Part shown: piece after piece, positions 1-11,847 of the stretch
Layout of the letters: every line of letters starts with the position of its first letter
Position numbering within the stretch: the first letter of the stretch is position 1
DNA from: Neofusicoccum parvum
Lineage: Eukaryota; Ascomycota; Dothideomycetes; Botryosphaeriales; Botryosphaeriaceae
Length of the DNA stretch: 64,000 nt
Direction of reading: 5' to 3'
Assembly: GCA_020912385.1 (NCBI GenBank)
Contig: CP087209.1
Coordinates: forward strand, 620,001 to 684,000
Program-made: the position numbers and the translations under genes
Notes under the pieces: generated by a model
What the model was told of the DNA's origin: nothing
Databases searched by the model: none
Seen by the model: only the letters and a program-made list of their open reading frames with translations

Positions 1-516
1 GAGGAGGTCAACGTGGCTCTCCTTGCCATGTATGGACACGTGCTCGCCAGCGGCGGGGCGTATCTGAACGCGCTGAACTACTACTTCCGAGCATACAGTA
101 TTGAACCGGAGGACGCCATTCTCAACTTCTCGATTGCGATTGCGTACGTGCAGCACGCGATGAAACGGCAGTCGGAAAACCGACAGTATCAGATCCAGCA
201 GGGGCTGGCTTTTCTCCATAGCTACTACGAGCTGCGGACCAAGGCGGGTTCTGCTCTGCAGAGGCAGGAGGCGGAGTTCAACGTGGCGCGGGTTTGGCAC
301 ATGCTGGGCCTGTTCCACTTGGCGCTGCCAGCGTACGAACGAGTGCTGGCTCTCAGGGGGCGGGTGCGCGCCGAGCATGCCAAGGGCGGGCCCGACGAGG
401 TTGGTGGATGGGAGGACTTTTCCACAGACGCAGCATTCGCCATGCAGACCATCTTGGCCCTGACGGAGGACTTTCAGGGCGCTCGAAACCTCACCAACGA
501 CTGGCTGGTAATATAG
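1..516 (+). CDS. TFC4: TFIIIC TPR subunit (Tfc4/Sfc4-like), 3' end only
   Basis: Open from the first base of the window in frame 1, so the start and most of the gene lie upstream. The 171 visible residues are helical TPR-type repeats. The segment YYFRAYSIEPEDAILNFSIA and the following KRQSENRQYQIQQGL match the conserved C-terminal TPR array of the tau131/TFC4 family, the TFIIIC subunit that bridges promoter-bound TFIIIC to TFIIIB at Pol III genes. The protein ends in the short tail DWLVI and TAG, a usual end for this family. No intron is visible in this part. The next gene starts 263 bp downstream on the same strand. The family call is by recognition only; another TPR protein is possible but less likely. 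Confidence 0.72.
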   Translation, partial: EEVNVALLAMYGHVLASGGAYLNALNYYFRAYSIEPEDAILNFSIAIAYVQHAMKRQSENRQYQIQQGLAFLHSYYELRTKAGSALQRQEAEFNVARVWHMLGLFHLALPAYERVLALRGRVRAEHAKGGPDEVGGWEDFSTDAAFAMQTILALTEDFQGARNLTNDWLVI

Positions 517-779
517 CTGGGGCCTTGGCGGACGGGCCGAAAATAGTGCAGACACAGATAGCGAGCACAATGCATGGACTATCACGGACAATCAGCCGAC
601 TCCGGCCGTGCACACGGGAAGTCGGAGGCCAAATCGGCAAACCGGGACGGCGCAAGATGGCGTCATGACCCATCACGCCGACACGCGCACGCTCTCGGCT
701 TCGCGGCACCTGAGGCCCCCGGCGAGCCCGTACAAATTCTCGCCGTCGCCGTGTGTTCCGCCTGCAGGCCGCCATCGCC

Positions 780-2647
780 ATGGAGCAAACTTCAGGGAGC
801 CATCTCATCGCCCGCGCGCTGCGCGACCTGGGTGTCACCGTCCTCTTCGGCATCGTGGGCATCCCCGTCATCGACATTGCCGAGCAGGCCATCAATCTCG
901 GCATTCGCTTCGTTGGCTTCCGCAACGAGCAGGCTGCCAGCTATGCCGCCACGGCATATGGCTACTTGACCGGCAGGCCGGGCGTGTGCCTGGTCGTGGG
1001 CGGGCCGGGCGTGCTGCATGCCATGGCAGGGGTATGTCGAGCCCACTGTCGAGCGCCTGGGCCACACGCCTGCTAATTTACTGACCTTCGTCCGCCCAGG
1101 TCGGAAACTCCAACGCAAACGCTTTTCCGTTGTTGCTGCTCGCTGGGTCGAGCGAGACACATCTGCAGCACAAGGGCGGCTTCCAGGAACTCGACGCCGT
1201 TTCGCTTCTCACTCCCCACACCAAATTCGCCATCCGCCCTCAGGATGCCGAGGCGATCCCTCTGTCGATACAGAATGCGTACAGGGCCGCCTGGTACGGG
1301 AGACCGGGCACGGCATTCGTGGACCTGCCGGCAGACCTGATTGAGGGAAAGATTGCATCCGCCCAGGACATCCAGCCAGCCCGCCCAGTTCCCAACCCCC
1401 CATCCGGCGGCACCGACCACGCAAGGCTCTCCAAAATTGCGCTGCTGGTCAAGGGCGCCAAGGCACCGCTGGTGGTTATTGGCAAAGGCGCTGCGTATGC
1501 TCAGGCTGAAGTGGAGATCCGCGAACTGATTGAGAAGACGTCGTTGCCGTTCCTTCCAAGCCCTATGGGCAAAGGCGTTCTCCCCGACTCCCATCCCTTA
1601 AATGCGTCCTCTGCGCGTTCTGCTGCTCTCAAGGATGCCGACCTGGTATTACTATTGGGCGCTCGCTTGAACTGGATTTTCCACTTTGGAGAGTCCCCCA
1701 AGTGGAATCCCGAAGCAAGATTCATCCAGGTCGACATCTCTCCGGAGGAAATTGGCCGCAATCGCGGTGACGCCGAGCTAGGAATCGTTGGAGACTTGAA
1801 GGCTGTTGTGCCTCAATTGCTCTCCTCTCTTTCGAACTGGCAGTATGCCTCCAGCGAATCCGCCTATCTCAATCGCATCGAGTCCTCTAAGCGGGCCAAC
1901 GAAGAGAAGGCATCCAAGGCGGCTGCGAAAGCCAGCACCCCTCTCAGCTATGCCCACACCTTCGACGTCATCAAAAAGACGTTGCACAAGCTCTCTCCTC
2001 CCGAGGAAGGCGGTGTTGTCTACGTCTCTGAAGGTGCCAATACTATGGATATCTCACGTTCCGTTTTCCCCGTCGACCACCCACGCCTGCGGCTGGACGC
2101 TGGCACATACGCAACGATGGGTGTTGGCCTAGGCTATGCTATTGCTGCCCACGAAGCGTACAACGGACCAATTCCAGAGGCACACTTGCACACGCAATCA
2201 AGTCAGGAGCCCACCCGAAAGAAGATAGTCGCATTCGAAGGAGACTCGGCGTTCGGCTTCTCCGCTATGGAAATCGAAACCATGGCACGTTATCAAATGG
2301 ATGTGCTCATTTTCGTCATTAACAACGGAGGCGTGTACCACGGTGACTCGGACTCGGCTGAGGAGTGGCTGGCACGACAAAAGGCCAGCCTCGGCGATGT
2401 TACCGACAAAAACGGTGCTGATAAGTTACGCAGCACGAGCCTGGGCTGGGAGGTCGGGTACGAGAAGATCGCAGAGATGTGTGGCGGTCTTGGGTTCTTG
2501 GTGAGGACGGATGATGAATTAGAAAAGGCAACCGAAGAGGGCTTTAAAGCCCGGGTGCCGGTAGTTGTAAACGTCGTGGTCGAGAGTGGGAAGATGAACA
2601 AATTAGAATTTGGGTGGCAGGCGAGCGCAAGGAAGGCAAGGCTATAA
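780..2647 (+). CDS. 2-hydroxyacyl-CoA lyase, ThDP-dependent, peroxisomal (HACL1/Pxp1-like)
   Basis: Two exons, 780-1031 and 1100-2647, with a GTATGT donor, a GCTAAT branch point and a CCCAG acceptor; 599 residues. It belongs to the thiamine-diphosphate enzymes related to oxalyl-CoA decarboxylase and acetolactate synthase. It should cleave 2-hydroxyacyl-CoA to formyl-CoA plus an aldehyde in fatty-acid alpha-oxidation. Visible marks are the cofactor-activating glutamate in [12 protein letters not shown] (E50), the [10 protein letters not shown] segment, and the C-terminal ThDP/Mg site [14 protein letters not shown] followed by NNGG. The last residues are KARL; ARL is a peroxisomal PTS1-type tripeptide. 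The ATG at 780 was chosen because it starts the family's N-terminus. Oxalyl-CoA decarboxylase activity cannot be excluded from sequence alone. A transposon begins within about 20 bp after the stop codon. Confidence 0.9.
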
Positions 2648-2664
2648 GCATAAATCGATTCACG

Positions 2665-3049
2665 TATTACAATATTGAATTGAATTGAATTGAATTTACG
2701 TAGTTGCTAAGTCTAAGACTAGAAGGACGAAGTGCCCTATAAGCACCTACTAAGGGGGGCTTAGGAGGGGATTAACGGGCTGGAATAGGGGTTAACCCTT
2801 TCTACTATTACAGCTTGGGCTGGATGCACTTAATGGGTTGCTTTTAAGCGGGAAATTAATAAAGGAAATAGAAGAAAATAGGGAAAAAAGTATTAGGGTA
2901 GTTTAGTAGGAAAATAAACAGGGAAAGGAGGGAAAGATAGTCCTTTTAGTATAGTCTAGGCCTAGACTTACACTTAGAATTACTACTATTATAGATGCCT
3001 TTATAAAGCGAGCATTTAGAAAGTAAATACGGGTAATTACCCCTACTAC
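2665..3049 (-). mobile_element. 5'-truncated ORF1-type non-LTR element, 3' end with AATTC-type tail
   Basis: Read on the minus strand, this matches the 3' ends of the plus-strand copies at 15080-15565 and 16619-17344. It covers the end of the zinc-knuckle ORF, the pyrimidine-rich 3' UTR, the segment AAGCCCCCTTAGTAGGTGCT (with small differences between copies), and a terminal tail of repeated AATTC. A simple pentamer tail is typical of target-primed reverse transcription. The copy is truncated inside the zinc-knuckle region, as LINE copies usually are. It landed just behind the stop codon of the acyl-CoA lyase gene and so probably replaces or lengthens that gene's 3' UTR. I could not find a target duplication. 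Confidence 0.75.
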
Positions 3050-4110
3050 GACACAAAAACTCGACCAACCAAATCGACCCTTCCCGATCCGGCTTAAACT
3101 TGTATATAGAGTAAAGCAGCACCGCTGCAACCCATTCCTTGAACGGCAGCGCGTCTAACCTACGCGCTATTAAGTTATCGTAATTTTCTTTTCCTAACCT
3201 CCCTCTTATTCTTCAAGCGACGCGCCCATTATCAACAAAAAAATTTGCGCAATCGGCCCAATTATACGCCAAGACCGGCGCTCGGCTAACTGGCAAAATA
3301 GCCTAACGCACCGAAGGTACCCTACGCCTATTTAGGTAGTATATTACGCACCTAGTCTCAACTAGGAAGGACCCCTTAGATGCCTAGGTTAACTACTAGG
3401 CGCGCCAAGGATTGGACCTCCTAGAGGCCTATCAGGCCTACAAGCAGGAGTTCCCAGCTATCCATACCCCCCTACCCCCTCTCGCGACCCCCCAGGCAAT
3501 ACAGCGCAAAACCGTGCCCTTTTCTGAATTCCTTTAGCAAAATCGATAAATTTCGCCTAAAAGCCCTCTCCTCCCGGAAACTAGGCCTAACCAGCCTGGT
3601 TTGACTCAATTTACGCGCCAAAACCCGACTAATATCCCTCCGGTCCTAGGAAATAGGCCAAACCAGCCAAATTCCAGCTAAAACTCGACCGCCCCGCGCC
3701 AAATCTCGACTAAAATCCCTCCAGTCTCTAGAAATAGACCCAACCCGCCTAATTCTACATAATATTCAACTCAAACCTCGAATATACCCCGCTAAAACCT
3801 GACTGAAGTCCCTCCAGTCCCAGGAAACAGGCCGTTCAAGCCCCAATTGCCGGAATTTTCAAATTCCCAAGATGCCCTACTCGCTGCTAAGGACCTAGTC
3901 TGCCAGATAATTGAAAAATCGACGGACCGACACCAGGAATCGCGCCTACTAGACCTCCTAGAGGTCTTTTGCAAATATATAAAAAAGGAGAGGCTTAATT
4001 TTACCTCATCAATCCTTAGATATACAACGAGAGCGGTTGAGCACGCTGCTAATATAGTAACTAAAGCGTTCTATAATATAACCTACGCGTAAACTAGATA
4101 AACCTTTATA
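3050..4110 (+). mobile_element. 5' part of a plus-strand non-LTR element: tandem leader repeats and start of ORF1
   Basis: Positions 3564-3840 hold about four degenerate copies of a unit of roughly 70-95 bp. Each starts CCCTCC (about 3564, 3635, 3716, 3810) and carries GGAAAnAGGCC and AACC-AGCC blocks. Directly after them an open frame runs 3847-4092 (81 codons, with the segment RLLDLLEVFCKYIKKERL), resembling fungal LINE ORF1 proteins. Tandem leader repeats followed by ORF1 fit the 5' end of a Tad-like element. It stops where the minus-strand LINE 3' end begins. The zinc-knuckle half of a plus-strand ORF1 reappears beyond 14750, so these may be two halves of one element. 3050-3560 has no recognisable coding content. 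Confidence 0.5.
3564..3840 (+). repeat. Degenerate tandem repeats, about four units, LINE leader type
   Basis: Successive CCCTCC-headed units at about 3564, 3635, 3716 and 3810 share the pattern CCCTCC-GTC-AGGAAATAGGCC and an AAAACCCGACTAA-like segment. Unit length drifts from 71 to 94 bp. They precede the ORF1-like frame at 3847. Monomeric leader repeats often act as internal promoters in non-LTR elements; that role is inferred here. Confidence 0.55.
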
Positions 4111-6859
4111 TAGATAGATAAATTCATTTTCTTCCCGATATAGCTCCCTTTCGGGTCCATGCGGGGTAGGCTATCTGCGATATTTTACATGAGAGGGAAA
4201 ACCTAGTCTCCTAGGTGAAAAACCCCTCCTTTCTTCTTGGGTTGGTTGCCTCTTCATATTCCGTTTTTCCTGCTTACCGGTAGAAGCTACTATAGCAGCC
4301 TTATATTAGCTAGGTGTTAACCTTAGCTCTCTCTTTCTCCCATGTCCTGGTGCTGGTCCTCCTGGTTAAGATCCTGGTTCTCCTAGTAGTTCTCCTAGTG
4401 GACCTCCTTGGCCTCCTGGTCCATCTCTCTTGCCAGACTAAATTGGTTTAGCAGCCCTAGGTATAGAAACCACTTTGTTGCTGCTTGGACCCCTTTCTTT
4501 ATTAACAGAAGGGTGTGGTAGTCTGTAGTTTCTACTAGTTGTAGCATCTGTGCTCTGCCTTCTTGGAAGTGTGGGCAGAACAGGAGGATGTGCTTTAGTG
4601 TTTATCTGTGCCAGCCACATAGGCAGGCTGGGCTGGGGTGGCCTGGTACCTTGCGCCTAGAGAGAAAGTCTTCAAGGCTAATATGTTCAGTGCGCAGTAG
4701 GGTGAGGAGAGTGCTTTATGGTTTAGTAAGTTTACTATAGAGCTGCCTAATTTTTGGATTCTAGGATATGCCCTAGGCCACTGGCTTATTTCTCCTCTCC
4801 TATCTAGTTTGCTTTGTCTACCTCTCCTTCCATAGCTCTCTGATTGCCGTACGAAGCCTAGTTTGCTCTGGGAATTTTTAACTTGTAGGGGGGCAGCTGC
4901 TGAGGAGGGAGTCTAGTTTTCTCTCTAGTAGTATTCTCCTAGATGGGCTAGAAGCTCCCTTGGTATTTAGTATGGCCCTAGCAATCATCTTAATGTCCCT
5001 GTATGTGTTCTTAACTATTGTAGCTACCGGTCCCTTTTTACTTCTGATTGTATGTGCCAGTGTAAGCTCATCCAAGTGGAGTGAGAGGGGGGCAATCCTA
5101 GTCTTATACTCTAGTGTTTGGGTGGGTGTTGACTTGTATGCTCTAGAGATGGCACGTAGGCACTGGCTTTGGATTTTTTCTAGGGGTTTAGCTGCTGTCT
5201 TTCTTGCTCCTAGGGTCCCTTCTGGGGAGTGCCACACCCTACAGCTATAGGTGAGAACTGGTCTTACTACTATAGTGTAGATGTGGCGTGCCTTTATAAA
5301 GGAGGCTCCCTAGGTAGATGCTATAAGTCTAGAGAGAGAGGTGTATTGCCTTGTTGCCTTAGCAGCAGTCTCCCTAATATGGGGTCTCTACCTGAGCTTA
5401 CTGTCTACATGGATGCTAAGTATCTTAATCTGTGGTTTAGGGTTGCCCTTAAAGCCGGGGATTTGAATCCTGGCCTTTATATTGAATCTTTATGGCCTTC
5501 TGGTGAAGTGAATAAGGTGGTACTTGTCTAGGGAGAATATAGAGCCATGGGTGGCTATCTACTACTCGTAAGTATTATTAGCCTCCTCTAGTGCTCTGTA
5601 GTTTTGTTCTGTTGACCTACTAAAGGTAAGAATATTGGTGTTATCTATAAAGCCTAAGGGGAAGGTGCTTCCCCTTTTTAGCTCCGTAAGGAGGTTGGAG
5701 GTAAAGTAGAGGTAGAGGATTAGTAAAAGCGAGGATCCCTAAGGGATTCTAGTAGAGGTTAAGATCTATAGGCTGATATAGCCGCTAAAGGAGAGCTGAG
5801 TGGACCTGTCCTATAGGAAGGAGTGTATAAATCTTTCTACTTAGCTTAGTAGCCTTACTGCTCTTATGTTGTAGAGGAGCCGCTTATAGGAGATATAGTT
5901 ATAGGCTCCTAAGATATCCAAGCTGAGTACTAAGGCTATAAGGCCTGGATCCTATACCTAGATAGTGTATATCTATTTAGTAAGAAGTTTGAGAGTTATA
6001 GCTACTAATCTATTTCTTCTAGCTCCTATTTAGAAGTCTAGGAGTAGTCTATATGTCTTAGTTACCTAGGAGATTCTATCTACTATAATCCTCTTAAGTA
6101 GTTTCCCCAGCGTGTTAATTAGTGTAATTAGTCTAAAGGACTTAGCCTTAGTATAGTTATCCCTTTATAGCTTTCTAAGTACTATAGTGATGGAGTACTT
6201 GAACTGTCTAGGGTGATAGGAGAGTACTAGGCACTATTAGAATAACCTTATAATAGGTTTGCTTAGTACCTAGGCGTACTACTATAGAATCCTATTAATA
6301 ATTCTATCTAGCCTAGGAGCTTTATCTAGGGAGAGCCTCTTAATAGTATATAGAACCTACTCCTCAGTAAGGTCCTATAGTATTTCTACTAGTGCTGGGT
6401 ATGTAAATCCAGCTAGGTCTAAGAGGTTAGCATCCTTTAGAGTAGGGAAAAACTAGTTCCTAATAATTTCTATCTTAGATAGGGTATTATAGTGTAACTA
6501 CTCATCTAAGTTCCTTAGGGGGGGAAACTAGGGTGAAGCTAGTAGCTCTAGTACTCTTATTCTTATCTACTTTAATAGCTTCCAGACTGCGCTTAAATCT
6601 AAAGTAATATTAGCTACTATTATACGCTATACCTTAGTCCTATCCTTTCTAATTTACCTCTTTTTACTATTAGTTATAGTCTAGTAGGTGATCTAGTTCT
6701 TCTTTCTTTCTATAGTAGTTTACTTCCTCCTAGTACCTCTAGCTTATTAAACTAGTATAGAGCTTTCCTTTATCCACTATATAGAAGCCTAGGGTGATAG
6801 CTTTATAGTAGAGATAGTATCTTAGATAGTATCTTAGATAATCTTCTAGAGCTATTTAG
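4111..6859 (-). mobile_element. Tad-like LINE, 3' half (reverse transcriptase), degraded
   Basis: Minus-strand translation shows the end of a non-LTR reverse transcriptase. A D-D box variant FIDNTNIL sits near 5640. It is followed by the thumb and connection segment around 5230-5000 with WHSPEGTLGARKTAAKPLEK, CLRAISRAYKSTPTQTLE and IAPLSLHLDELTLAH. The 3' UTR (4115-4430) is repeated at 23667-24113 and, inverted, near 23400-23500. Stops are mainly former CAG/TGG/CGA codons. The element's 3' part still contains CA and TG dinucleotides, while the part beyond about 5.7 kb is almost free of them. It is cut at 6859 by a gypsy element and resumes at 13758 with its endonuclease. Confidence 0.85.
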
Positions 6860-7043
6860 TATTAGAGTCTAAAGCCTTAGAAGAAGCCTTAGAGGATTAT
6901 TAATAGTTACGTAATACTAAGCCCTCTTTATATTTAAGTTCTCTTCTTTATTCTTCTTCTTTTTCTTCTTCTCTTTAAGTCTTAGCTTAACGTACATAGC
7001 GTAATATACCTTTCAGCGATTATCCTAAGGTTAAGCCCTAATA
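6860..7043 (+). repeat. 5' LTR of the gypsy chromovirus (184 bp)
   Basis: Starts TATTAGAGTC and ends AGCCCTAATA. It is nearly identical to 13569-13752, with substitutions mostly of C-to-T or G-to-A type. The expected TG...CA ends read TA...TA, as RIP would produce. It is preceded by the target duplication TTTAG. Confidence 0.93.
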
Positions 7044-7165
7044 TTAGCTAAGACTTTATCCCTATTAGACTTACTAGACATCGGATTATTAGCACAGTCG
7101 CATACTAGAATCACTAGAATTACTAGAATTACTGGAGACAACGGGATCAACGATAATAGTTAAAG

Positions 7166-7232
7166 AATAGTAGACTTAAGAGTAGTAGACTTAGGAGTAG
7201 TAGACTTAAGAGTAGTAGACCTAAGAGCCTTA
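7166..7232 (+). repeat. Short tandem repeat, about four 15-bp units
   Basis: Units of AGTAGTAGACTTAAG with one or two changes lie in the leader between the 5' LTR and gag. They are part of the gypsy element and have no coding content. Confidence 0.7.
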
Positions 7233-8392
7233 AGAAATAATATAGATACTATAGTAGATAATAGTACGAATAGACTTTATTACTAATAAAGTCACATAGC
7301 TTAAGAAAGAGAAGGAGAACTACCTTAAGATAGAAGATACTTAAACTCTATCTACGTAGCCCTCTAAAATTATTAAGTAAGGGGCTAGGAAAGAAAGGGT
7401 AAGAATAACTAGAAATACTTTAGCCTAATATAATAACTAGTAGTATATAAAGACTAATCCTACTAAGAATCTCGGCCCTCTAGCTGAATATTTAGGTAAT
7501 AGGGATGAACTAGAGCCTTAAATTACTTAGGCCTAAGTAAAGCTCGTAGTAGACTATGTAGAATATACTAAGACTACTAAGTTTTTCATACTTTATAACC
7601 GACTTAGAGGTGAAGCCGCACGCTAGCTATAGCTCTAGGTATAGGCTAGTACTAATATAAGTAATATAACCGCCTAGCGCTTACTAGATCAGCTCCGCCT
7701 ATTATTTAGCGATCTTTATATATAAGAAAAGGCCTAGCGTAAGCTATATAAGCTACGCTAAACTAATAAGCCTTTTATAGAATACTTTACTAAATTTCGT
7801 AAACTAGTACTAGAGGTAGAAGGTACTTACTAGCTAGATAAGATCCTTAAGGCCTACCTAGAAGTAGGACTTAGTTAAGAGCTCTAGCGTAGTATAATTA
7901 GCCTTAGAAGCACAAGCCAGTCCTTTAAGGACTACTATACTAAGCTAAAATATATTAGTAATTAACTAGAAGTATTTAACTTGCGTAATAGTAGGAAGAG
8001 GGCCTAGTAAGGCTAGTAGTAAGGCTAGTAGCGTGATTAAAATAAGGTTAGCTTAGTAGGGTCTAAGCAACTATTACTAGGGTCTAAGTAGCTAAAACTA
8101 ACAACGCCTTAATACGATAATATAGATTAGGAGCCTACTAGACCCGCTAGAGCGGCTTAGGGACGCCGTATTAAATAGGTAGATAGTTAGGAAATAAATA
8201 AGCGTAAGAAGAAGAGCTGTTACTTATACTATAGCGACTCTATATACCGGGTGGCCTAATACCCTTAGCTACTACTAAGGAGACCTATATACTTTATAAA
8301 GCCTACCTAGTAGGAGTATATAGGACTAGAGCTAGAAGACCTAAAGGAGAAAGAAGCTCTAATCTAGCTATTAGAAAACTAAACGCTCCTAT

Positions 8393-8864
8393 TATAACGG
8401 AGTGCCTTCTACTACTCGACTTCGGAGTCGTCGGGTAGGAGTTAGGTAACCGAAGGGTTTACCTTAAGGATAAGAGTGGGTAAGGATAAGTGAGGAAAGA
8501 AGTAGGATATTTATATAAGGACTAGAATGTACGTGATAAGACTTGTTACTAGTAATAAGTGAGATTGCTACTTTAAGTTAACTACGAAGGGTTAAGTATC
8601 TAGCTAAGTAAGTGTGCTTATATACTGTAGGAAAGCTATGATAATCTAGATACCCCTCGTAGATATAGGGGTTGGATGGCTCTTATAGATATAAGGGTTG
8701 GATGGCCCTTATGGATTTAAGGGTTAGATCTATTCTGATCTAATATAGGTCCTTATAGAGCCGTATATAGTATAGTACGTAATGTCTTCCTTAGCGTTTA
8801 TTCTTACGCCTATTATTCGCGCTTCCCGTCTTCCCTCACTTTCGTCGGACTGGGGTTCGTAACA
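8393..8864 (-). mobile_element. Solo LTR, 472 bp, minus orientation
   Basis: Flanked by the 5-bp direct duplication CCTAT at 8388-8392 and 8865-8869. On the minus strand it starts TGTTACGAACCC and ends with a CACTCCGTTATA terminus, consistent with TG...CA after C-to-T mutation. It matches 11376-11847 at exactly the same length in inverted orientation. It lies between gag and the reverse transcriptase of the host gypsy element. About three units of a roughly 27-bp internal repeat (GGGTTGGATGG core) are visible at 8650-8735. Confidence 0.93.
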
Positions 8865-11375
8865 CCTATTAAAAACCGTAGGTAGGAGCTAATAGTAGAG
8901 AAAAAGTAAGAAGTATAGAATAAATAGTATAAGTAATAACCTAAATTAGAATAGGATTTACTTCTTACTTTAGTTATAATTAATAAAGAGACTTTTAGAA
9001 AAGCTCTTACTAATATAGGTTATAAATTCTACGCTATAATAAGCTATAAATTCGCTGAATGCTATAACCTCCTACGTATTAAAATCTCACTAAGAATACT
9101 AGATAGACTAATATTAACTAGGTAGAAGATTAATAAAGTTACCTAGGCTAAAGTCGATATTAGGGGTTATTATTAAAAGCGTATATTCTTCTATATCGTC
9201 TTAAGACTCTCTAGCTATAATCTTATACTAGGGAGCTCCTAGATGGTATAAGAAAAAGTAGTACTTAACTAGAGCGAACGAACTATTACCTTTAAGGATA
9301 CTAGATTAATTATAAAGTAAGATACTAATCTCTCTAAGCTTTAAGATAAGCTAATTAGAGCTACTACCTTTTACCACCTTATAAGGCTTAGGAAAAAGAA
9401 GGGATATTAGATCTTTATAGCTAGCCTTACGGATATTAATAAGGCCTTATAGAAGAGGTCTCCTATAGATTTTTAAAGCTAGCTACCTAGCTAGGTAGAC
9501 CTTAAACGGATTAGTCTATTTAATAAGAAAGAGGCGGATAAACTCCTACCGTACTAACCTAGAATTAACTACTAAATTAAACTAGAAAAGGATACTAACG
9601 GTAAGATACCTAATACCCTATAGGGACCTTTATATAATATATCTCGTAATAAGCTTCTTATACTAAGGAAGACTCTTAACGAGCTACTAGATAAAGGCTT
9701 TATTTATATAAGTAACTTACTAGTAGTAGTACTTATCCTCTTTATAAAGAAACCTAGAGGAGGCCTTTATTTCTACTATAACTACCGAGCTCTTAATCGG
9801 ATTATAAGAAAGAACCACTACCCCCTACTACTAATCTAGGAAATACTTAATTGAATTAGTAAGGCTAAGTGGTTTATAAAGCTTAACGTAAGTACTATCT
9901 TTTACCGGATACGAATTACAGAAGGAAGCGAATAGTTAACGGTATTTTAAACCCACTTTAGACTCTTTAAGTAGTTAGTTACTCTATTTAGATTAGTAAA
10001 TACTCTAAGTACCTTTTAACGGTATATTAACTAGACCCTAAAGGACTTTCTAGATGACTTTATCTTAGCTTACGTTGACGATATCTTTATCTTTACGGAT
10101 GGATCCCGCCGGAAGCACCGTGAGAAGGTAAATAAGGTACTAGAAAAACTAGATACTATAGATCTATAACTTAATCTAAAGAAATACGAATTTAGGGTCT
10201 AGTCTACTAAGTATCTTAGGTATATTATTAAGGCTGGGTAAGGCATCCGTATAGACCTAGAGAAGATCAAAGTAATTTAGGAATAGAAAGTACCTACTAT
10301 AGCTAAAGGAGTCCTTAGATTTCTTAGTTTTACTAATTTTTATCGACGGTTTATTAAGAGTTTTTTAAACTTAGTATCTCCCCTCGTCTCCCTTATAAGA
10401 AAGAATACGGTTTTCTAATAGAACTAGAAAACTAACGCCGCGTTTAAGAAGCTTAAGAAGGCCTTTATTACCGCTCTAGTCCTTATATAGTTCGATCTAG
10501 AACGAGAAACGATCCTCGTAATAGACTTATCTAGTTACTATACGGGAGGAGTACTCTAATAATTTAATAATAACGGTTTCCTACGCCCTATAGTATTCTT
10601 TTCGAAAAAGAACCTCCTAGTAGAATATAACTATCTAATCTATAATAAGGAACTACTTACGGTGATTAAGTATTTACGCTAGTAGGATACCGAACTAAAA
10701 GGACTTTATTAGTTTAAGATTCTTACTAATTATAAAAACCTAGAATACTTTACTATAGTAAGAAGGCTTTCTAAAAGATAGATTTAATAGTAGAGAGAGC
10801 TTAGTCGCTTTTCTTTTATTATTAAGTATACCCTAGAGAAAACTAATAGATTAGTAGACGTATTAATAAGAAGGGACTAAGACTTACCTATAATAGATAT
10901 AGATAAAAGACTTGAGTAAAGAACGGCTTAATTACTTTAGTTAATACCCTATAGATTAGTCCTTAATACTAGATTACTAGAGGACCCTAAAGAATAAGAA
11001 TAGAGTAATAAAGATTTACTTCTATCTAAAGAAGCTATAGTAGTTAAACCTTAATAAGTACGACTAGGATAATAAGTACGAGAACCTCCTTTTCTAGAGG
11101 ATTAATAGTAAGAGGCACTCTAGTAGGACTAAGTATTAAGATAACTCTAAGAAGTAGTATAGTAAGAGAAAAGAATATTCCTACTAGAGTTTACTAAAAA
11201 GTTTAAGGTCTTAATTACTAAGTACTTACTAGATAACTAAGGGAGCCTCCTCTTTAGAGATAGAAAATAGATACTAGATTCTAAACTACTACAAATAAGA
11301 ATTATTTAGAAGATATACGACTCCCCCCTCTTAGTATATCCTAGACGTATCTAAATAGTTTTTCTCGTAGTAAGG

Positions 11376-11847
11376 TGTTACGAACCCTAGTCTAATAAAA
11401 GTAAGGGAAGACGGGAAGCGCGAATAATAGGTATAAGAATAAACGCTAAGGAAGACATTACGTACTATACTATATACGGCTCTATAAGGACCTATATTAG
11501 ATTAGAATAGATCTAACCCTTAAATCTATAAGGACCATCTAACCCTTATATCTATAAGGGCCATCCAACCCCTATATCTATAAGGGGTATCTAGATTGTT
11601 ATAGCTTTCCTATAGTATATAAGCACACTCACTTAGCTAGATACTTAACCCTTTATAGTTAACTCAAAGTAGTAATCTCACTTATTACTAGTAACGAGTC
11701 TTATCACGTATATTCTAGTCCTTATATAAATATCCCACTTCTCTCCTCGCTTATCCTTACCCACTCTTATCCTTAAGGTAAACCCTTCGGTTACCTAACT
11801 CCTACCCGATAACTCCGAAGTCGAGTAGTAGAAGGCACTCTATTATA
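11376..11847 (+). mobile_element. Solo LTR, 472 bp, plus orientation
   Basis: Flanked by the 5-bp duplication TAAGG at 11371-11375 and 11848-11852. It is the inverted counterpart of 8393-8864: same length, TGTTACGAACCC start and CACTCTATTATA end. It interrupts the gypsy pol region between RNase H and integrase. Because each copy has its own target duplication, these are two independent insertions that each recombined to a solo LTR, not the two ends of one element. Confidence 0.93.

Noticed and set aside
4960..5531. Plus-strand frames of 96 and 100 codons
   Set aside because: They lie opposite the LINE reverse transcriptase and reflect its reverse complement.
7166..7232. Short direct repeats as a CRISPR-like array
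   Set aside because: Units are contiguous without spacers, in a eukaryotic retrotransposon leader; simple tandem repeat.
8393..11847. The two 472-bp inverted repeats as ends of one DNA transposon
   Set aside because: Each copy has its own distinct 5-bp duplication and LTR-type TG/CA-like ends, and the host gypsy reading order continues across both.
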